DNA of 64,000 nt from Betaproteobacteria bacterium (GTDB lineage Bacteria; Pseudomonadota; Gammaproteobacteria; Burkholderiales; Burkholderiaceae_A), in the NCBI GenBank assembly GCA_016868305.1, contig VGHK01000001.1:62001-126000 (forward strand). Direction: 5' to 3'. A program made the position numbers and the translations under genes. The notes under the pieces were generated by a model, which saw nothing but the letters and a program-made list of their open reading frames with translations, ran no database searches and was not told where the DNA came from. Of the stretch, positions 63,872-64,000 are shown in pieces (position 1 is the stretch's first letter; the number at the start of each line of letters is the position of its first letter).

Positions 63872-64000
63872 TTAATAATGCTGGTAGCGCTTGCACAGCC
63901 ATGCGGTATCTAAGGTTTCGCTGAGTCGTAGGTCGCCACTGGTGGGGTTGAATCGCACAGTCTGCCCACTTTGCTTGTTCTGATAAAGACGTTCTGCCCC
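63872..64000 (-). CDS. C-terminal end of an unidentified protein (cut by window edge)
   Basis: From the right edge the minus strand is open for 42 codons to a TAA at 63872-63874. The peptide includes GQTVRFNPTSGDLRLS and ends WLCKRYQHY. Composition is like a soluble protein. I do not recognise the family, and 42 residues are too few to decide. Confidence 0.45.
   Translation of the reverse strand, partial: GAERLYQNKQSGQTVRFNPTSGDLRLSETLDTAWLCKRYQHY

Noticed and set aside
1-64000. CRISPR arrays, insertion sequences, integrases or prophage genes
   Set aside because: No repeat-spacer pattern, transposase or phage protein was recognised on either strand.

Overview
The window reads as a dense chromosomal segment of a betaproteobacterium, most likely Burkholderiales. 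Supporting signs are the rpsP-rimM-trmD-rplS, trxA-rho-rpmE2, dnaX-ybaB-recR, carA-carB-greA and rlmE-ftsH-glmM-folP blocks, a CobD-like gene next to rsgA, and the DUF971 and FdhE families. I see no insertion sequence, prophage or CRISPR array. Lineage below the order is not resolved from sequence alone.

Region 1 (1-13948) is a nitrogen-scavenging cluster. Two peptide/opine-type ABC importers flank a minus-strand catabolic set: an Asp/Glu/hydantoin racemase, an M20 carbamoyl-amino-acid or allantoate amidohydrolase, and a gamma-glutamyltransferase-family amidohydrolase. An amidase ends the plus-strand transporter operon. That operon has a textbook sigma-54 (-24/-12) promoter and an NtrC-like site upstream, so nitrogen-limitation control is likely. 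The substrate is probably a ureide, hydantoin or related amide.

Region 2 (14025-30612) is a self-contained respiratory formate dehydrogenase island. It holds moeA and a [2Fe-2S] ferredoxin-MobA fusion (molybdenum cofactor), fdnGHI with an in-frame UGA selenocysteine codon and its SECIS hairpin, fdhE, selA, selB and the tRNA-Sec gene selC. The cell can therefore make the selenoprotein and its cofactor from adjacent genes; selD is not in the window. It is followed by an orphan GcvH-like lipoyl protein, a DsrE-like protein, a small exported protein, a Tat-type multicopper oxidase and the Fe-S carrier Mrp.

Region 3 (30760-60030) is housekeeping: tRNA-Leu(CAG), rnr, rlmB, rsgA, the S16/L19 operon, mltB, orn, rho, trxA, 4.5S RNA, dnaX, recR, carAB, greA, rlmE, ftsH, glmM and folP. 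Several genes use TTG or GTG starts, and rlmE seems to start at CTG.

Region 4 (60031-64000) begins with a gene graveyard (an arsC fragment and a possible glycosyltransferase tail) and an 11-bp-period repeat resembling a Pho box. It ends with a lipid-flavoured group: a DUF962-like membrane protein, a membrane-anchored class III aminotransferase and phosphatidylserine decarboxylase.
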